From positions 62,001-126,000 of the forward strand of contig JAOAJK010000003.1 in assembly GCA_026414225.1 (NCBI GenBank): a DNA stretch of 64,000 bases, given 5' to 3'. The position numbers and the translations under genes were made by a program. Under the pieces are notes generated by a model. It made no database searches, was not told the origin of the DNA, and worked only from the letters and a program-made list of their open reading frames with translations. Below are positions 7,982-16,530 of this stretch, in pieces (position 1 is the stretch's first letter; each line of letters starts with the position of its first letter). This stretch comes from Thermoplasmata archaeon (lineage in GTDB: Archaea > Thermoplasmatota > Thermoplasmata > Lutacidiplasmatales > SKW197).

Positions 7982-8575
7982 TTATCTGCGAACACGACCG
8001 TTTTTCACCCTGAGCAAACCCACATGCAATTCCTCGAAGAAAAATTTTGCGGATTTGAGCGGAGTTATGGAATAAATCCCTTTGAAACGGTTGATTGCAT
8101 CTACATTGTGCGAAGAATAGAGCAGGTAGATGACCCCGTCCGTTTCAACAAATTTCCACGCATCGGCGAGAAATCTCCGTATGACCCCGGAACCATCGGG
8201 ACCGCCGTCAAGTGCCAGATTGAATTCTCCATCAACCCTGTCCTCCTCGTTTGTCGGCAGATACGGTGGATTGAAAATTATCACATCATATTTTTCATTG
8301 ATTTTCTCAAATAAGTCAGACACGACAAACTTTACTCTCACATTGTTTGCCAGTGCATTCTGCCTCGCATTCTCTATCGCTTTTTCCGAAACATCCGAAG
8401 CCGTTACCTCAGCACCCTTCAACGCACAGTGAATTGCAATGTAGCCAGAGCCAGTTCCAATCTCCAGAACCCTCATTCCAGTTCTCACATCCACCGCCTC
8501 AAGGAGCAAAAATGTGTCTTCTGACGGAGGATAAACTTCAGTTTCATAGAAGATTTTGAGTTTTTCCTGTTGCAT
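7982..8575 (-). CDS. HemK2/PrmC-type N5-glutamine methyltransferase
   Basis: A 197-residue SAM-dependent class I methyltransferase. VLEIGTGSGYIAIHCALKGA is the SAM-binding loop and FNPPYLPTNEED is the NPPY signature of enzymes that methylate glutamine amides. The short form without a separate N-terminal domain, starting MQQEKLKIFYETEVYPPSEDTFLLLEA, is the archaeal/eukaryotic HemK2 (N6AMT1/Mtq2) type. That type modifies the GGQ motif of release factor aRF1, usually with a Trm112 partner; Trm112 is not seen here. The stop of the upstream HD gene abuts its ATG (8575/8576), so both are in one operon. Confidence 0.9.
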   Translation of the reverse strand: MQQEKLKIFYETEVYPPSEDTFLLLEAVDVRTGMRVLEIGTGSGYIAIHCALKGAEVTASDVSEKAIENARQNALANNVRVKFVVSDLFEKINEKYDVIIFNPPYLPTNEEDRVDGEFNLALDGGPDGSGVIRRFLADAWKFVETDGVIYLLYSSHNVDAINRFKGIYSITPLKSAKFFFEELHVGLLRVKNGRVRR

Positions 8576-9079
8576 CTATGTCCTCTTTCGCTCCAGTACT
8601 GCAATTTCGTTCTCGATTTCCGCGCAGTGCTTGAGGATGATTGCCTCCTCTATCTTGTGCCCCTCCTCCTCCTCATGCATCGAAACAATGTGGATTACTT
8701 CCTTCGGTAACCCGTGCTTCGAGCAGAGCAGCACACTACTTACATCATGTTCCAGCAAACTCTCGTTTTTCCTGAGTTCTCCGCCTTCCAGCCGATGGTC
8801 AGCGGCAATTCCCACATCATGCAGAATTGCCCCCGCAATCAACCAGTCCATGTTCACATCCCTGCGGACTATCGCAACTGCCATCGCCATCTGGGTAATT
8901 CTTCTGGTGTGGTCAACAAGCGAAATTTTTCTTTTTGCCTCGGGCATTATTATTTTCTTCACAATCTCTATGTTTCCACCCGTGGCCTCCCTCCATACGG
9001 CAGCAACTTTCTCTTTCAAGCTCTCATCCTTTATTTTCTGAATCTCAGGAAAAACCCGGATTACATCATCCTTGTCCAT
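8576..9079 (-). CDS. HD-domain phosphohydrolase (TIGR00295-type)
   Basis: A 167-residue HD-superfamily protein. H in SLVDHTRRITQMAMAVA, the HD pair in AGAILHDVGIA and the later H residues (LLEHDVSSVLL, IVSMHEEEEGH) form the metal site of nucleotide or phosphate hydrolases. The length and the HDVGIA motif match a small archaeal HD family often placed next to HemK-type or tRNA genes; its substrate is not established. It is the first gene of the minus-strand run to 4316, with a TATA-like tttaaata about 35 bases upstream (near 9113-9120). Confidence 0.83.
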   Translation of the reverse strand: MDKDDVIRVFPEIQKIKDESLKEKVAAVWREATGGNIEIVKKIIMPEAKRKISLVDHTRRITQMAMAVAIVRRDVNMDWLIAGAILHDVGIAADHRLEGGELRKNESLLEHDVSSVLLCSKHGLPKEVIHIVSMHEEEEGHKIEEAIILKHCAEIENEIAVLERKRT

Positions 9080-9261
9080 GCCTTTTTCCCAACGCTCAAT
9101 AAAGCAAAATAGTATTTAAAATTTCATACATGGTCCCCAGGTGTTTTGCTTACCGGGAAATCAAATAATCGTCCGGCTCGAATAATGGATGTAGATTTGG
9201 AAATCCTTATAGATGCGAACGGATATGGGGTTCCGAGGATAACAAGCCAGGTGAAAATAAA

Positions 9262-11178
9262 ATGGATGCCTCCTCAGAAACCCCCGACATGCGGATTTCC
9301 GCAATAAGGGCAAAGTATCCGGACAAATTCATGCCTGAAGAGCAGATTTTCAGCAAAATAAATCGAGGGGATAGAATCTTCATCGGCACCGGCTGCGGGG
9401 AACCGGAGTATCTTGTTTCCCAGCTTGCCCGATACATAGAGAACCACCCGAAAGCATTTTTTGATGCGGAGGTCTTTCATCTCTGGACTCTCGGGGTTGC
9501 ACCCTACGCAGAGGAAAAATTCAAATCCAACTTCCGCCATAACTCTTTCTTCATCGGAAACCACACAAGAGAGGCAGTCAACGCGGGCAACGCAGATTAC
9601 ACGCCAATATTTATCTCTCAAATTCCAGAGCTGCTCAGAAAAAGATTCATCCCGATAGATGTAGCAATCGTCCAGGTCTCGCCGCCTGACAAACATGGTT
9701 ATGTGAGCCTGGGAATCAGCGTGGATATCACAAAGGCGGCGGTTGAAAGTGCGGACCTTGTTATTGCCCAGATGAACAGCCACATGCCGAGAACCCATGG
9801 TGACACATTCATTCATGTTGAAGATATCGATTGCATTGTTTCCCACGATGAACCATTGCTGGAGTATGAGGTAAAAGTGCCTGACGAAATAAGCATGCAG
9901 ATTGGAAAATATGTTTCTAAAATAGTCCAGGATGGGGATACAATCCAGGTTGGCTATGGAAGCATTCCCAACGCTATCATCGCCCATTTAAAAAATAAGA
10001 AGCATCTCGGCGTCCACACAGAGCTACTTACAGATGGAATTGTGGAACTGATGAAGGAAGGGGTTGTTGATAACACCAGAAAGACAGTTGATAGAAACAA
10101 AACGGTTGCCAGCTTCTGCATGGGAACAAAGGAAACCTACCATTATATCCATGATAATCCGGCAGTTGAATTAAAGCCAGTGGATTATACAAATAACCTG
10201 CTTGTAATTTCCCAGCAGAGAAACATGGTCGCAATCAACAGTGCACTCCAGATTGACCTCACGGGACAGGTAACTGCAGAGAGCATCGGAAAAATGTTTT
10301 ACAGTGGCATCGGCGGCAGTGCAGATTTCATGAGGGGTTCGATTCTTGCCCCGGGCGGGAGGTCCATACTGGTAATGCAGTCCACGGCAAAACAGGGGGA
10401 AGTATCGAGAATTGTGCCGGTGCTGGAAGAAGGGACTGGGATTACACTTACCCGCGGCGACATCCACTATGTTGTGACTGAATATGGAATCGCTTACCTG
10501 CATGGAAGAAATATCCGGGAGAGGGCGATGGCACTCATTTCCATTGCCCATCCAAAGTTCCGTCCATGGCTCCTCGAGGAAGCAAAAAAGCTCAGTTTCA
10601 TTTATAAAGATCAGGCATTTATTCCGGGCGAGAAGGGGCAATATCCCGAACATTTGGAGGCCTACAGAACTACCAGGTCAGGCCTGAAAATAATGCTCCG
10701 CCCAGTTAAACTCACCGATGAACCGCTTCTCAAGGACTTCTTCTACTCACTTTCGGATGCGTCGCTTTACAAGAGGTTTATGAGCGTGAGAAAGGATATG
10801 CCCCATGAACGGCTCCAGGAGTTTGTGGTGATCGACTACAAGAAGGAGATGGTCATTCTGGCAACTGTCAATTATGGCGAGAGAGAGGAAATAGTGGGTG
10901 TGGGACAGTATGGGATTGAAGAAGACACAAACACCGCGGAGGTTGCACTGGTTGTGAGGGATGATTACCAGAACAAGGGTGTGGGATGGGAATTACTTTC
11001 CTACCTGACATACCTTGCAAAAACCCATGGTCTCACGGGATTTACCGCTGAAGTATTTGCAGACAATCGACCGATGCTCCACCTGTTTGAGAAGGCAGGT
11101 TTCAACATTGAAAAGAGAATGTCTGAAGGTGTCTATCACCTGAAGATGCTCTTCAAGGAGGATCGTCATGCCAGATAA
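9262..11178 (+). CDS. Acyl-CoA hydrolase/CoA-transferase fused to GNAT acetyltransferase
   Basis: A 638-residue fusion. Residues 1 to about 470 are a 4-hydroxybutyrate/butyryl-CoA:acetate CoA-transferase-like domain, with a probable catalytic Glu in HTELLTDGIVELM (about residue 254), YSGIGGSADFMRGS and VVTEYGIAYLHGRN. From about residue 475 (LKIMLRPVKLTDEPLLKDF) a GNAT domain follows, with the acetyl-CoA loop VVRDDYQNKGVGWELL. The first domain moves CoA between acids. The second may acetylate a protein lysine, possibly on acyl-CoA synthetases, which is an inference from context. The gene overlaps the ADP-forming acyl-CoA synthetase by 11 bases. The ATG follows AGGTGA; a TATA-like ccttatag lies near 9205. 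Confidence 0.9.
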   Translation: MDASSETPDMRISAIRAKYPDKFMPEEQIFSKINRGDRIFIGTGCGEPEYLVSQLARYIENHPKAFFDAEVFHLWTLGVAPYAEEKFKSNFRHNSFFIGNHTREAVNAGNADYTPIFISQIPELLRKRFIPIDVAIVQVSPPDKHGYVSLGISVDITKAAVESADLVIAQMNSHMPRTHGDTFIHVEDIDCIVSHDEPLLEYEVKVPDEISMQIGKYVSKIVQDGDTIQVGYGSIPNAIIAHLKNKKHLGVHTELLTDGIVELMKEGVVDNTRKTVDRNKTVASFCMGTKETYHYIHDNPAVELKPVDYTNNLLVISQQRNMVAINSALQIDLTGQVTAESIGKMFYSGIGGSADFMRGSILAPGGRSILVMQSTAKQGEVSRIVPVLEEGTGITLTRGDIHYVVTEYGIAYLHGRNIRERAMALISIAHPKFRPWLLEEAKKLSFIYKDQAFIPGEKGQYPEHLEAYRTTRSGLKIMLRPVKLTDEPLLKDFFYSLSDASLYKRFMSVRKDMPHERLQEFVVIDYKKEMVILATVNYGEREEIVGVGQYGIEEDTNTAEVALVVRDDYQNKGVGWELLSYLTYLAKTHGLTGFTAEVFADNRPMLHLFEKAGFNIEKRMSEGVYHLKMLFKEDRHAR

Positions 11179-13294
11179 CAAACCAGATATAACCTCCCTG
11201 TTCGAGCCAAAGAGTGTTGCCATCGTGGGGGCCTCTCACGAACCGAGTAAAATTGGATATAAAATCCTGGAGAATGTGATAAGGGGTGGATACTCCGGCA
11301 AAGTTTATCCGGTTAACCCAAAGGGTGGCGAGATTCTCGGATACAGGGTTTATAAAAGCATACTGGAAATAGAAGATGCTATAGACCTCGCATGTATCTC
11401 GATCCCGGCCCCTTTTGTTTTTGAGGCGGTGCAGCAGTGTGCATCCCGAGGGGTTAAATATCTGGCGATAATCACATCCGGGTTTTCCGAAGTGGGGAAT
11501 ATTTCCGAAGAAAGAAGGATTGTGGAGTTTGCGAGGGCACATGGAATGCGAGTTCTCGGACCCAACATTTTCGGAATATATTCTGCCAACGCATCCCTCA
11601 ACGCTACCTTTGGTCCTGCCCAGATAAGAAAGGGAAATGTGGGAATAATCACCCAGAGTGGCGCCCTTGGAATCGCGATGATGGGTAAAACCCAGTCCGA
11701 AAACATCGGACTTTCTGCAATAATCTCCATCGGGAATAAGTCAGACATCGACGAAACCGACCTTCTGGAATATCTCGGTTCAGAACAGAATACAAGGGTA
11801 ATTCTGATGTATATTGAAGGGGTCAAAAATGGTGAGAAACTTGTAGATGCACTTAAAAAAATTACAAAAACTAAGACGGTAATTGTAATAAAGTCAGGCA
11901 GGTCAAGGAGGGGTGCGATTGCGGCCGCATCCCACACGGGCTCGCTCGCAGGGGAGGACAATGTCTTCTCTGATATAATGCGGCAGTGCGGGGTAATCAG
12001 ATGTGAGACAATTTCCGAGGCATTGAACCTCAGCAAGACGGTACCCGAGCTAGCTCTTCCTTCCGGAGAGAACACGGTTATCATCACGAACGGTGGAGGC
12101 GTAGGAGTCCTGGCAGCGGATGCTTCTGAAAAATACGGAGTAAACCTCTATAGCGATTACCCGAAGCTGAAATCTCTTTTCCAGGATTGCGTCCCCCAAT
12201 TCGGTTCTACGAAAAACCCTGTTGATCTGACAGGGCAGGCGACGATTCAGAACTACAGAGATGCTTTGAAAAAAGCACTAGAGGCAGACGAGATTTCCTC
12301 GGTAATCTGCGTGGCATGCGAAACTGCATTGTTTGATGTGGAGGGTTATGCGGATTTGATAAAGAACTCCTTTGACCAGTACAGGCATAAAAAACCGATA
12401 GTATTTTCCCTGTTTGGCGGAAAAAAAGCTGATGAGTGCATAGCGATTCTGAGAAAGGATGGAATTCCAGTGTTCCATGATGTCTATGATGCGGTGTTCT
12501 GCCTTGGCGGGCTTTACAGGCAACTCGGGAACCTGAAAAAACCCCAGTCCGCTGAGAGAGAAGTGATGGTTGATAAAGCCAGAATTCAGGAAATAATTGA
12601 AATTGCCAGGAGGGACGGTCGCAGGTTCCTGTTATCCGCGGAAGCCCATGCAATCCTCGAGGCCGCCGGGATTCCTGCACCGGAAAGCAGAATTGCACGG
12701 AATCTCGAGGAGGCGGTTGCCTTTGCGGAGGAGATAGGGTATCCAGTTGTGCTGAAAGTGGTTTCAAAACAAATAATACATAAAAGCGATGTGGGTGGTG
12801 TGGCTCTAGACATCCTCAACAAAGAGGAGGTGATTGATGCCTACCAGTCAATCATAAACAGCTGCAGGCAGCACATGCCTGATGCGCACATAGAGGGTGT
12901 GGAAATCTGTGAAATGGTGGAACCTGGCATTGAGGTAATTGTAGGTGCGAGAATCGACCCGAGTTTTGGTCCTGTGGTGATGTTCGGGCTTGGCGGAATT
13001 TATGTTGAGGTAATGAAAGATGTGGCCTTCCGTGCAGCACCCGTTACACCAGGCGAGGCAGTTGAAATGATAAGCGAGGTGAAAGGGTACCCACTGCTTC
13101 TCGGTGTCAGGGGTGAAAAGAAAAAGGATATAAACAGCATTGTTGATTGCATCCTCAAAATGGGTATGATTATAAACGAATGCAGGGAAATTTCCGATAT
13201 CGAGATAAATCCTCTCGTGGTTTATGATGATGGAGAAGGGGCGAGGGCGGTGGATGCTAGAATAATTCTCAGCAATAAGGAGGTAAAAAAATGA
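11168..13294 (+). CDS. acdAB: ADP-forming acetyl/acyl-CoA synthetase, alpha-beta fusion
   Basis: A 708-residue single-chain enzyme. The N-terminal CoA-binding domain (FEPKSVAIVGASHEPSKIGY) and succinyl-CoA ligase-like domains carry the phospho-His segment AASHTGSLAGED (about residue 256). From about residue 475 an ATP-grasp beta region follows (EEIGYPVVLKVVSKQIIHKSDVGGV). The reaction is acyl-CoA + ADP + Pi to acid + CoA + ATP, the main substrate-level phosphorylation of peptide-fermenting archaea. AAGGAGG precedes the ATG, inside the end of the upstream gene. In Pyrococcus alpha and beta are separate proteins; the fused form is common elsewhere. It pairs well with AOR and the CoA-transferase in this window. 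Confidence 0.94.
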   Translation: MPDNKPDITSLFEPKSVAIVGASHEPSKIGYKILENVIRGGYSGKVYPVNPKGGEILGYRVYKSILEIEDAIDLACISIPAPFVFEAVQQCASRGVKYLAIITSGFSEVGNISEERRIVEFARAHGMRVLGPNIFGIYSANASLNATFGPAQIRKGNVGIITQSGALGIAMMGKTQSENIGLSAIISIGNKSDIDETDLLEYLGSEQNTRVILMYIEGVKNGEKLVDALKKITKTKTVIVIKSGRSRRGAIAAASHTGSLAGEDNVFSDIMRQCGVIRCETISEALNLSKTVPELALPSGENTVIITNGGGVGVLAADASEKYGVNLYSDYPKLKSLFQDCVPQFGSTKNPVDLTGQATIQNYRDALKKALEADEISSVICVACETALFDVEGYADLIKNSFDQYRHKKPIVFSLFGGKKADECIAILRKDGIPVFHDVYDAVFCLGGLYRQLGNLKKPQSAEREVMVDKARIQEIIEIARRDGRRFLLSAEAHAILEAAGIPAPESRIARNLEEAVAFAEEIGYPVVLKVVSKQIIHKSDVGGVALDILNKEEVIDAYQSIINSCRQHMPDAHIEGVEICEMVEPGIEVIVGARIDPSFGPVVMFGLGGIYVEVMKDVAFRAAPVTPGEAVEMISEVKGYPLLLGVRGEKKKDINSIVDCILKMGMIINECREISDIEINPLVVYDDGEGARAVDARIILSNKEVKK

Positions 13295-14328
13295 GCAGAA
13301 TCGTTTTCTCTTCGACCGAAAAAAGTGCAGGAAAGACGACTGTAATAATCGGGATATGGGCCAGCGCAGAAAAAAAATTCGGATACATGAAACCCCTTGG
13401 AGACCGGCTGGTTTACCAGCGGAAAAGATTGTGGGACTATGATGCCCACCTGCTCTGCAAGATTTTCAACATTCCCGATGAACCGGATACGATGAGTATC
13501 GGGTTTGAGCATGTGAAGTTAAGGTACATGTACAATGCAGAAACAACAGCCAGGCGGGTTCAAGAGATTGCCTTGAAAATTGAGAGGGAAAGAGGCGATG
13601 TATTTGTGGAAACAGGCAAGGACCTGGCTTTTGGGAGTTCTGTTCACATGGATGCAGTTTCCGTGGCTAAATACATAAATGGAAAGATGGTAGTTGTAGT
13701 CAGGGGAGACACTGACACAGTACTGGATTCCCTGGTTTTTATAAAAAAATATCTGCGCCTTGAGGGTGTGAAACTTGCAGGTGTTGTTGTGAATGGTGTG
13801 AAGAATACGGGAGAGTTCGTCGACACTAGCCAGAAGGTGCTAGAAGAAACGGGAATTCCGGTGCTCGGCGTGCTTCCCCATGTGGAGAGTTTGAGCGAGA
13901 CCTCCGTGAGGTATCTTGCGGACAGGCTGTTTGCAAAGGTGCTTTGTGGTGAAAATGCTCTGGATAAGCCAGTAAAGCGATACCTGATCGGAGCAATGTC
14001 CGCGAGCTCAGTTTACCAGCATCCGCTCATCAAGGAAAAATACAACATGCTGATTACGAGCGGTGATAGAACAGATATGATTATTGCTGGAATAGAAAAC
14101 AATGCCTCCTGCATTCTCCTCACGAATAACATTCTCCCGCCCTCCAACATAATCTCGCAAGCGAGTGTGGCGGATATACCCCTTCTGCTTGTTCCGTGGG
14201 ACACTTACACGGTGGCGGTGAAGATAGATAACATGGAACCCCTGCTCACAATAAATGAAAAATCCAAAATTGACCTTATAAAAGAAATCTGTTCAAAGCA
14301 CCTGAAAATCAGTGAAATTCTCTCTTAA
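13291..14328 (+). CDS. BioD-like P-loop protein with DRTGG domain (Pta N-terminal-like)
   Basis: A 345-residue protein. The N-terminal P-loop SSTEKSAGKTTVIIG belongs to the dethiobiotin-synthetase-like family and is followed by FGYMKPLGDR. The C-terminal DRTGG domain contains TSGDRTDMIIAGIENNASCILLTNN. This pair of domains is the regulatory N-terminal half of large phosphotransacetylases; no catalytic PTA_PTB domain follows. The start overlaps the synthetase stop (ATGA), so it is the third gene of the acyl-CoA operon and probably senses or tunes that pathway. It shares a 4-base stop overlap with the convergent DnaA-like gene. Enzymatic activity is uncertain. Confidence 0.85.
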   Translation: MSRIVFSSTEKSAGKTTVIIGIWASAEKKFGYMKPLGDRLVYQRKRLWDYDAHLLCKIFNIPDEPDTMSIGFEHVKLRYMYNAETTARRVQEIALKIERERGDVFVETGKDLAFGSSVHMDAVSVAKYINGKMVVVVRGDTDTVLDSLVFIKKYLRLEGVKLAGVVVNGVKNTGEFVDTSQKVLEETGIPVLGVLPHVESLSETSVRYLADRLFAKVLCGENALDKPVKRYLIGAMSASSVYQHPLIKEKYNMLITSGDRTDMIIAGIENNASCILLTNNILPPSNIISQASVADIPLLLVPWDTYTVAVKIDNMEPLLTINEKSKIDLIKEICSKHLKISEILS

Positions 14329-16409
14329 TCGGTTTTAAGGACTTCCAACTCCCTCTCCAGGATTTTGGTTTCCTGCTCCTTCAGGGTGCTTTCTCCGAGC
14401 GAGATTAAGAACATTCCCTCGGTTTCAGCCACCATGTCAACTATCTTCCTTATGAACTTTACCACCGCATCAAACCCGTTCGCACTTACCAGAAATTCTA
14501 TGCCATCGAGGGCAATTACGGTGTTCGGGTGAGCGTTCAGTTTCTCTTCAACCGCATAAACAATCTTTTCCAGCGAGTGGCCTATCGTCTCCGCGGTGCT
14601 CTCCTTCTCTGTGAGCCAGTATATTGATGCCTTCTGCAATTTCTCATGCTTTTCGGTAATTCTCTTCGGACTTATCCTGCTGAAAATCATGGACTCATAA
14701 CCCATCTCATGCATTGTCATGACAATCTGGAATACGATGTTTGGTCTTGTTTCCTCAACCAGGTAACTGTGGCCTTTCTGGACATTGTATTTCAATTTTC
14801 CTTTTGTTCCGTATTTATCTGTGTGCTCCTTCAGTGCTTCCTTTACGAGTGCCAGGTCAATTCCCATGTTGCTTATTGACGCGAGGGCAAAGATCCGGTT
14901 GAGGATTATTGAGAGTTCATTCACCGAAAGATTTATCCCAGCTATGTAGTTAATCACCGCCGGCTCAAGCGTGATTCCGTGCTCCTGGGCGTACCTCTTA
15001 AGAATTTCCTTCTTTGTTTCAAAGTCCGGCTCCGAGATGTTAACCAGGAGCCCGCTCGTGAAGCATACAAGAAGTTCGGTTTCAAGTTTTGGAATTTCCG
15101 TCGGTGAGATCTTGGAACCTATCACAACCTGCTTCTCCTCCTTCACGAATCTGATAAGCACCCCTGCTAGCAATTTCTGGAGTTCATCCTTTCCCGCAAT
15201 TTCCTCAAAATTGTCTATGAAAATGGATTCTGCGGTCACTAATCTGGCAACCAAGTTGCTTTGTTTGTCCCTGTATTTCTCAAATACAGTCAAAAGGATG
15301 GGGATATTTGTAAACACGATTCTTTTCCCAGAAAGGGCTCCCTTCTGCAGATTTCCAGCAATTGCATTCAGAAGATGGGTTTTACCGCTCCCCTCGGGCC
15401 CAAATATGAACACAGGATTGTAAAGTTTACCTGGGTACTTGGAAATTCCATGGGCAACAGCATAAGCGAATCTATTGGAGGCACCCACTATAAAATTCCT
15501 CATGCTGAGATTCTCCACAACCTTTCCAAAGGTTTCGTCCTCTGCACTGCATTTCACGCACTGCCGGTCCTTGTCAAGCGGGCTCCCACATCTGGGACAG
15601 AATGGTTCTGGATTTTCTTCCGCCTTTGCCTTGTGCTGGATAATGAGATTATAAACCGCAGCTTCCTTCTTTTTCCTCTCCTCTTCCTCCCTTTGCCTGG
15701 TTATTATTTCCTCAAGTTCCCTGAGATGCTTTACTTCCAGTTCAATTGCCTCTGGCGTTTTTTCCTGTTCCACTCTCTGCCTTAAAGAAGAATACAGCTT
15801 CCGGCTCTCCTCTACCCCTTTCTTTTTTTCCAGTGCATCTTTAAGTTTTGATACCAAATCAGGGAATCTTTCATTTGCCTCAGGATGTTCTTTGATAAAC
15901 TTGTTGAACTCCTCGCTAAGACGGATGAATTCCTCGAACTCGGACAGTATCTTCTCCGCAGATTGTTTATCTTTGAGGGCAATTTTTTCTATCTCGGAGG
16001 TGTCAATTCCCTTGCTGGTCAGCACACGGATTCTGACATCTATCTCACTTTCCTTTTTAATCTCGGTTTTCCCTTCTAGTAAGTTCCGGATTGCCTGCTC
16101 TACCTCTTCAATCCTCACCTGCCCGTGAAGTGTCATCAATGCCTTCGGGTTTTTCGAGAGTTGCCAGATTTTCTTGGATGCTTTCTCGCCCGCGTCCCTT
16201 GCACTTGCGGAAAAATAGAAGGTATCGGTAATCTGCCCTGAATCCAGGAGCACAAAACCTGTTTCAGTTTCATTTTTGTCCAGAAGCGTGACTTCAATGT
16301 AACCCGTGAACTTATGCCTTTTCAACCCGAGGAGAAGATTTTTGAGGGCCTCTTCACTGCCAGCCATCTTTCGAAGCACAAGTCCTTGTGGAACTGTTGT
16401 CTCGTACAT
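14325..16409 (-). CDS. DnaA-like AAA+ ATPase with zinc motif, coiled coil and C-terminal DUF835
   Basis: A 694-residue multidomain protein. Residues about 20-115 resemble a DUF4388/PATAN-like domain (KFTGYIEVTLLD, GFVLLDSGQITD). Residues 120-260 are charged helices with a coiled coil. Residues 271-287 form a zinc knuckle (CPRCGSPLDKDRQCVKC). Residues 300-530 match the AAA+ domain of bacterial DnaA closely: NFIVGASNRFAYAVAH, YNPVFIFGPEGSGKTHLLNAI (Walker A), SIFIDNFEEIAGKDELQ (Walker B, second Asp changed to Asn), SVNELSIILNRIFALAS (sensor 2 region). The DnaA arginine finger (RLxSRF) reads LLVCF, and the sensor-2 Arg reads Asn. The DNA-binding domain IV is absent; a DUF835 domain (545-690, LDGIEFLVSANGF) replaces it. 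Archaea normally use Orc1/Cdc6 for initiation, so a signalling or scaffold ATPase is more likely. Confidence 0.85.
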   Translation of the reverse strand: MYETTVPQGLVLRKMAGSEEALKNLLLGLKRHKFTGYIEVTLLDKNETETGFVLLDSGQITDTFYFSASARDAGEKASKKIWQLSKNPKALMTLHGQVRIEEVEQAIRNLLEGKTEIKKESEIDVRIRVLTSKGIDTSEIEKIALKDKQSAEKILSEFEEFIRLSEEFNKFIKEHPEANERFPDLVSKLKDALEKKKGVEESRKLYSSLRQRVEQEKTPEAIELEVKHLRELEEIITRQREEEERKKKEAAVYNLIIQHKAKAEENPEPFCPRCGSPLDKDRQCVKCSAEDETFGKVVENLSMRNFIVGASNRFAYAVAHGISKYPGKLYNPVFIFGPEGSGKTHLLNAIAGNLQKGALSGKRIVFTNIPILLTVFEKYRDKQSNLVARLVTAESIFIDNFEEIAGKDELQKLLAGVLIRFVKEEKQVVIGSKISPTEIPKLETELLVCFTSGLLVNISEPDFETKKEILKRYAQEHGITLEPAVINYIAGINLSVNELSIILNRIFALASISNMGIDLALVKEALKEHTDKYGTKGKLKYNVQKGHSYLVEETRPNIVFQIVMTMHEMGYESMIFSRISPKRITEKHEKLQKASIYWLTEKESTAETIGHSLEKIVYAVEEKLNAHPNTVIALDGIEFLVSANGFDAVVKFIRKIVDMVAETEGMFLISLGESTLKEQETKILERELEVLKTD

Positions 16410-16438
16410 TCTATGCGATGGCTGTATATGGATGAGGT

Positions 16439-16448
16439 TATTTATACC
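16439..16448 (-). promoter_or_regulatory. TATA box for the DnaA-like/DUF835 gene
   Basis: The minus strand reads gggtataaataacc, 30-39 bases upstream of the ATG at 16409. Position and sequence suit an archaeal TATA box with a very short leader. The gap to the divergent STAND gene holds both promoters. Confidence 0.5.
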
Positions 16449-16496
16449 CTTTTATTCCGTCAGGAGGGGAGCGGAATTGTCAGGGACAAAAAACCC

Positions 16497-16504
16497 TTAA
16501 ATAT
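16497..16504 (+). promoter_or_regulatory. TATA box for the STAND/TPR ATPase gene
   Basis: The sequence cccttaaatatgc ends about 26 bases before the ATG at 16531. No Shine-Dalgarno tract is visible between them, so the mRNA is probably leaderless. Confidence 0.5.
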
Positions 16505-16530
16505 GCTGAGAAGTTCCACTTTCTGAAACC

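Noticed and set aside
9274-9987. 237-codon minus-strand frame within the CoA-transferase gene
   Set aside because: It is a shadow of a highly conserved enzyme, with no recognisable motif.
10336-10345. ggttcgattc, a tRNA T-loop-like string
   Set aside because: It sits inside a conserved reading frame (MRGSILAP), and no acceptor or anticodon stem can be formed around it.
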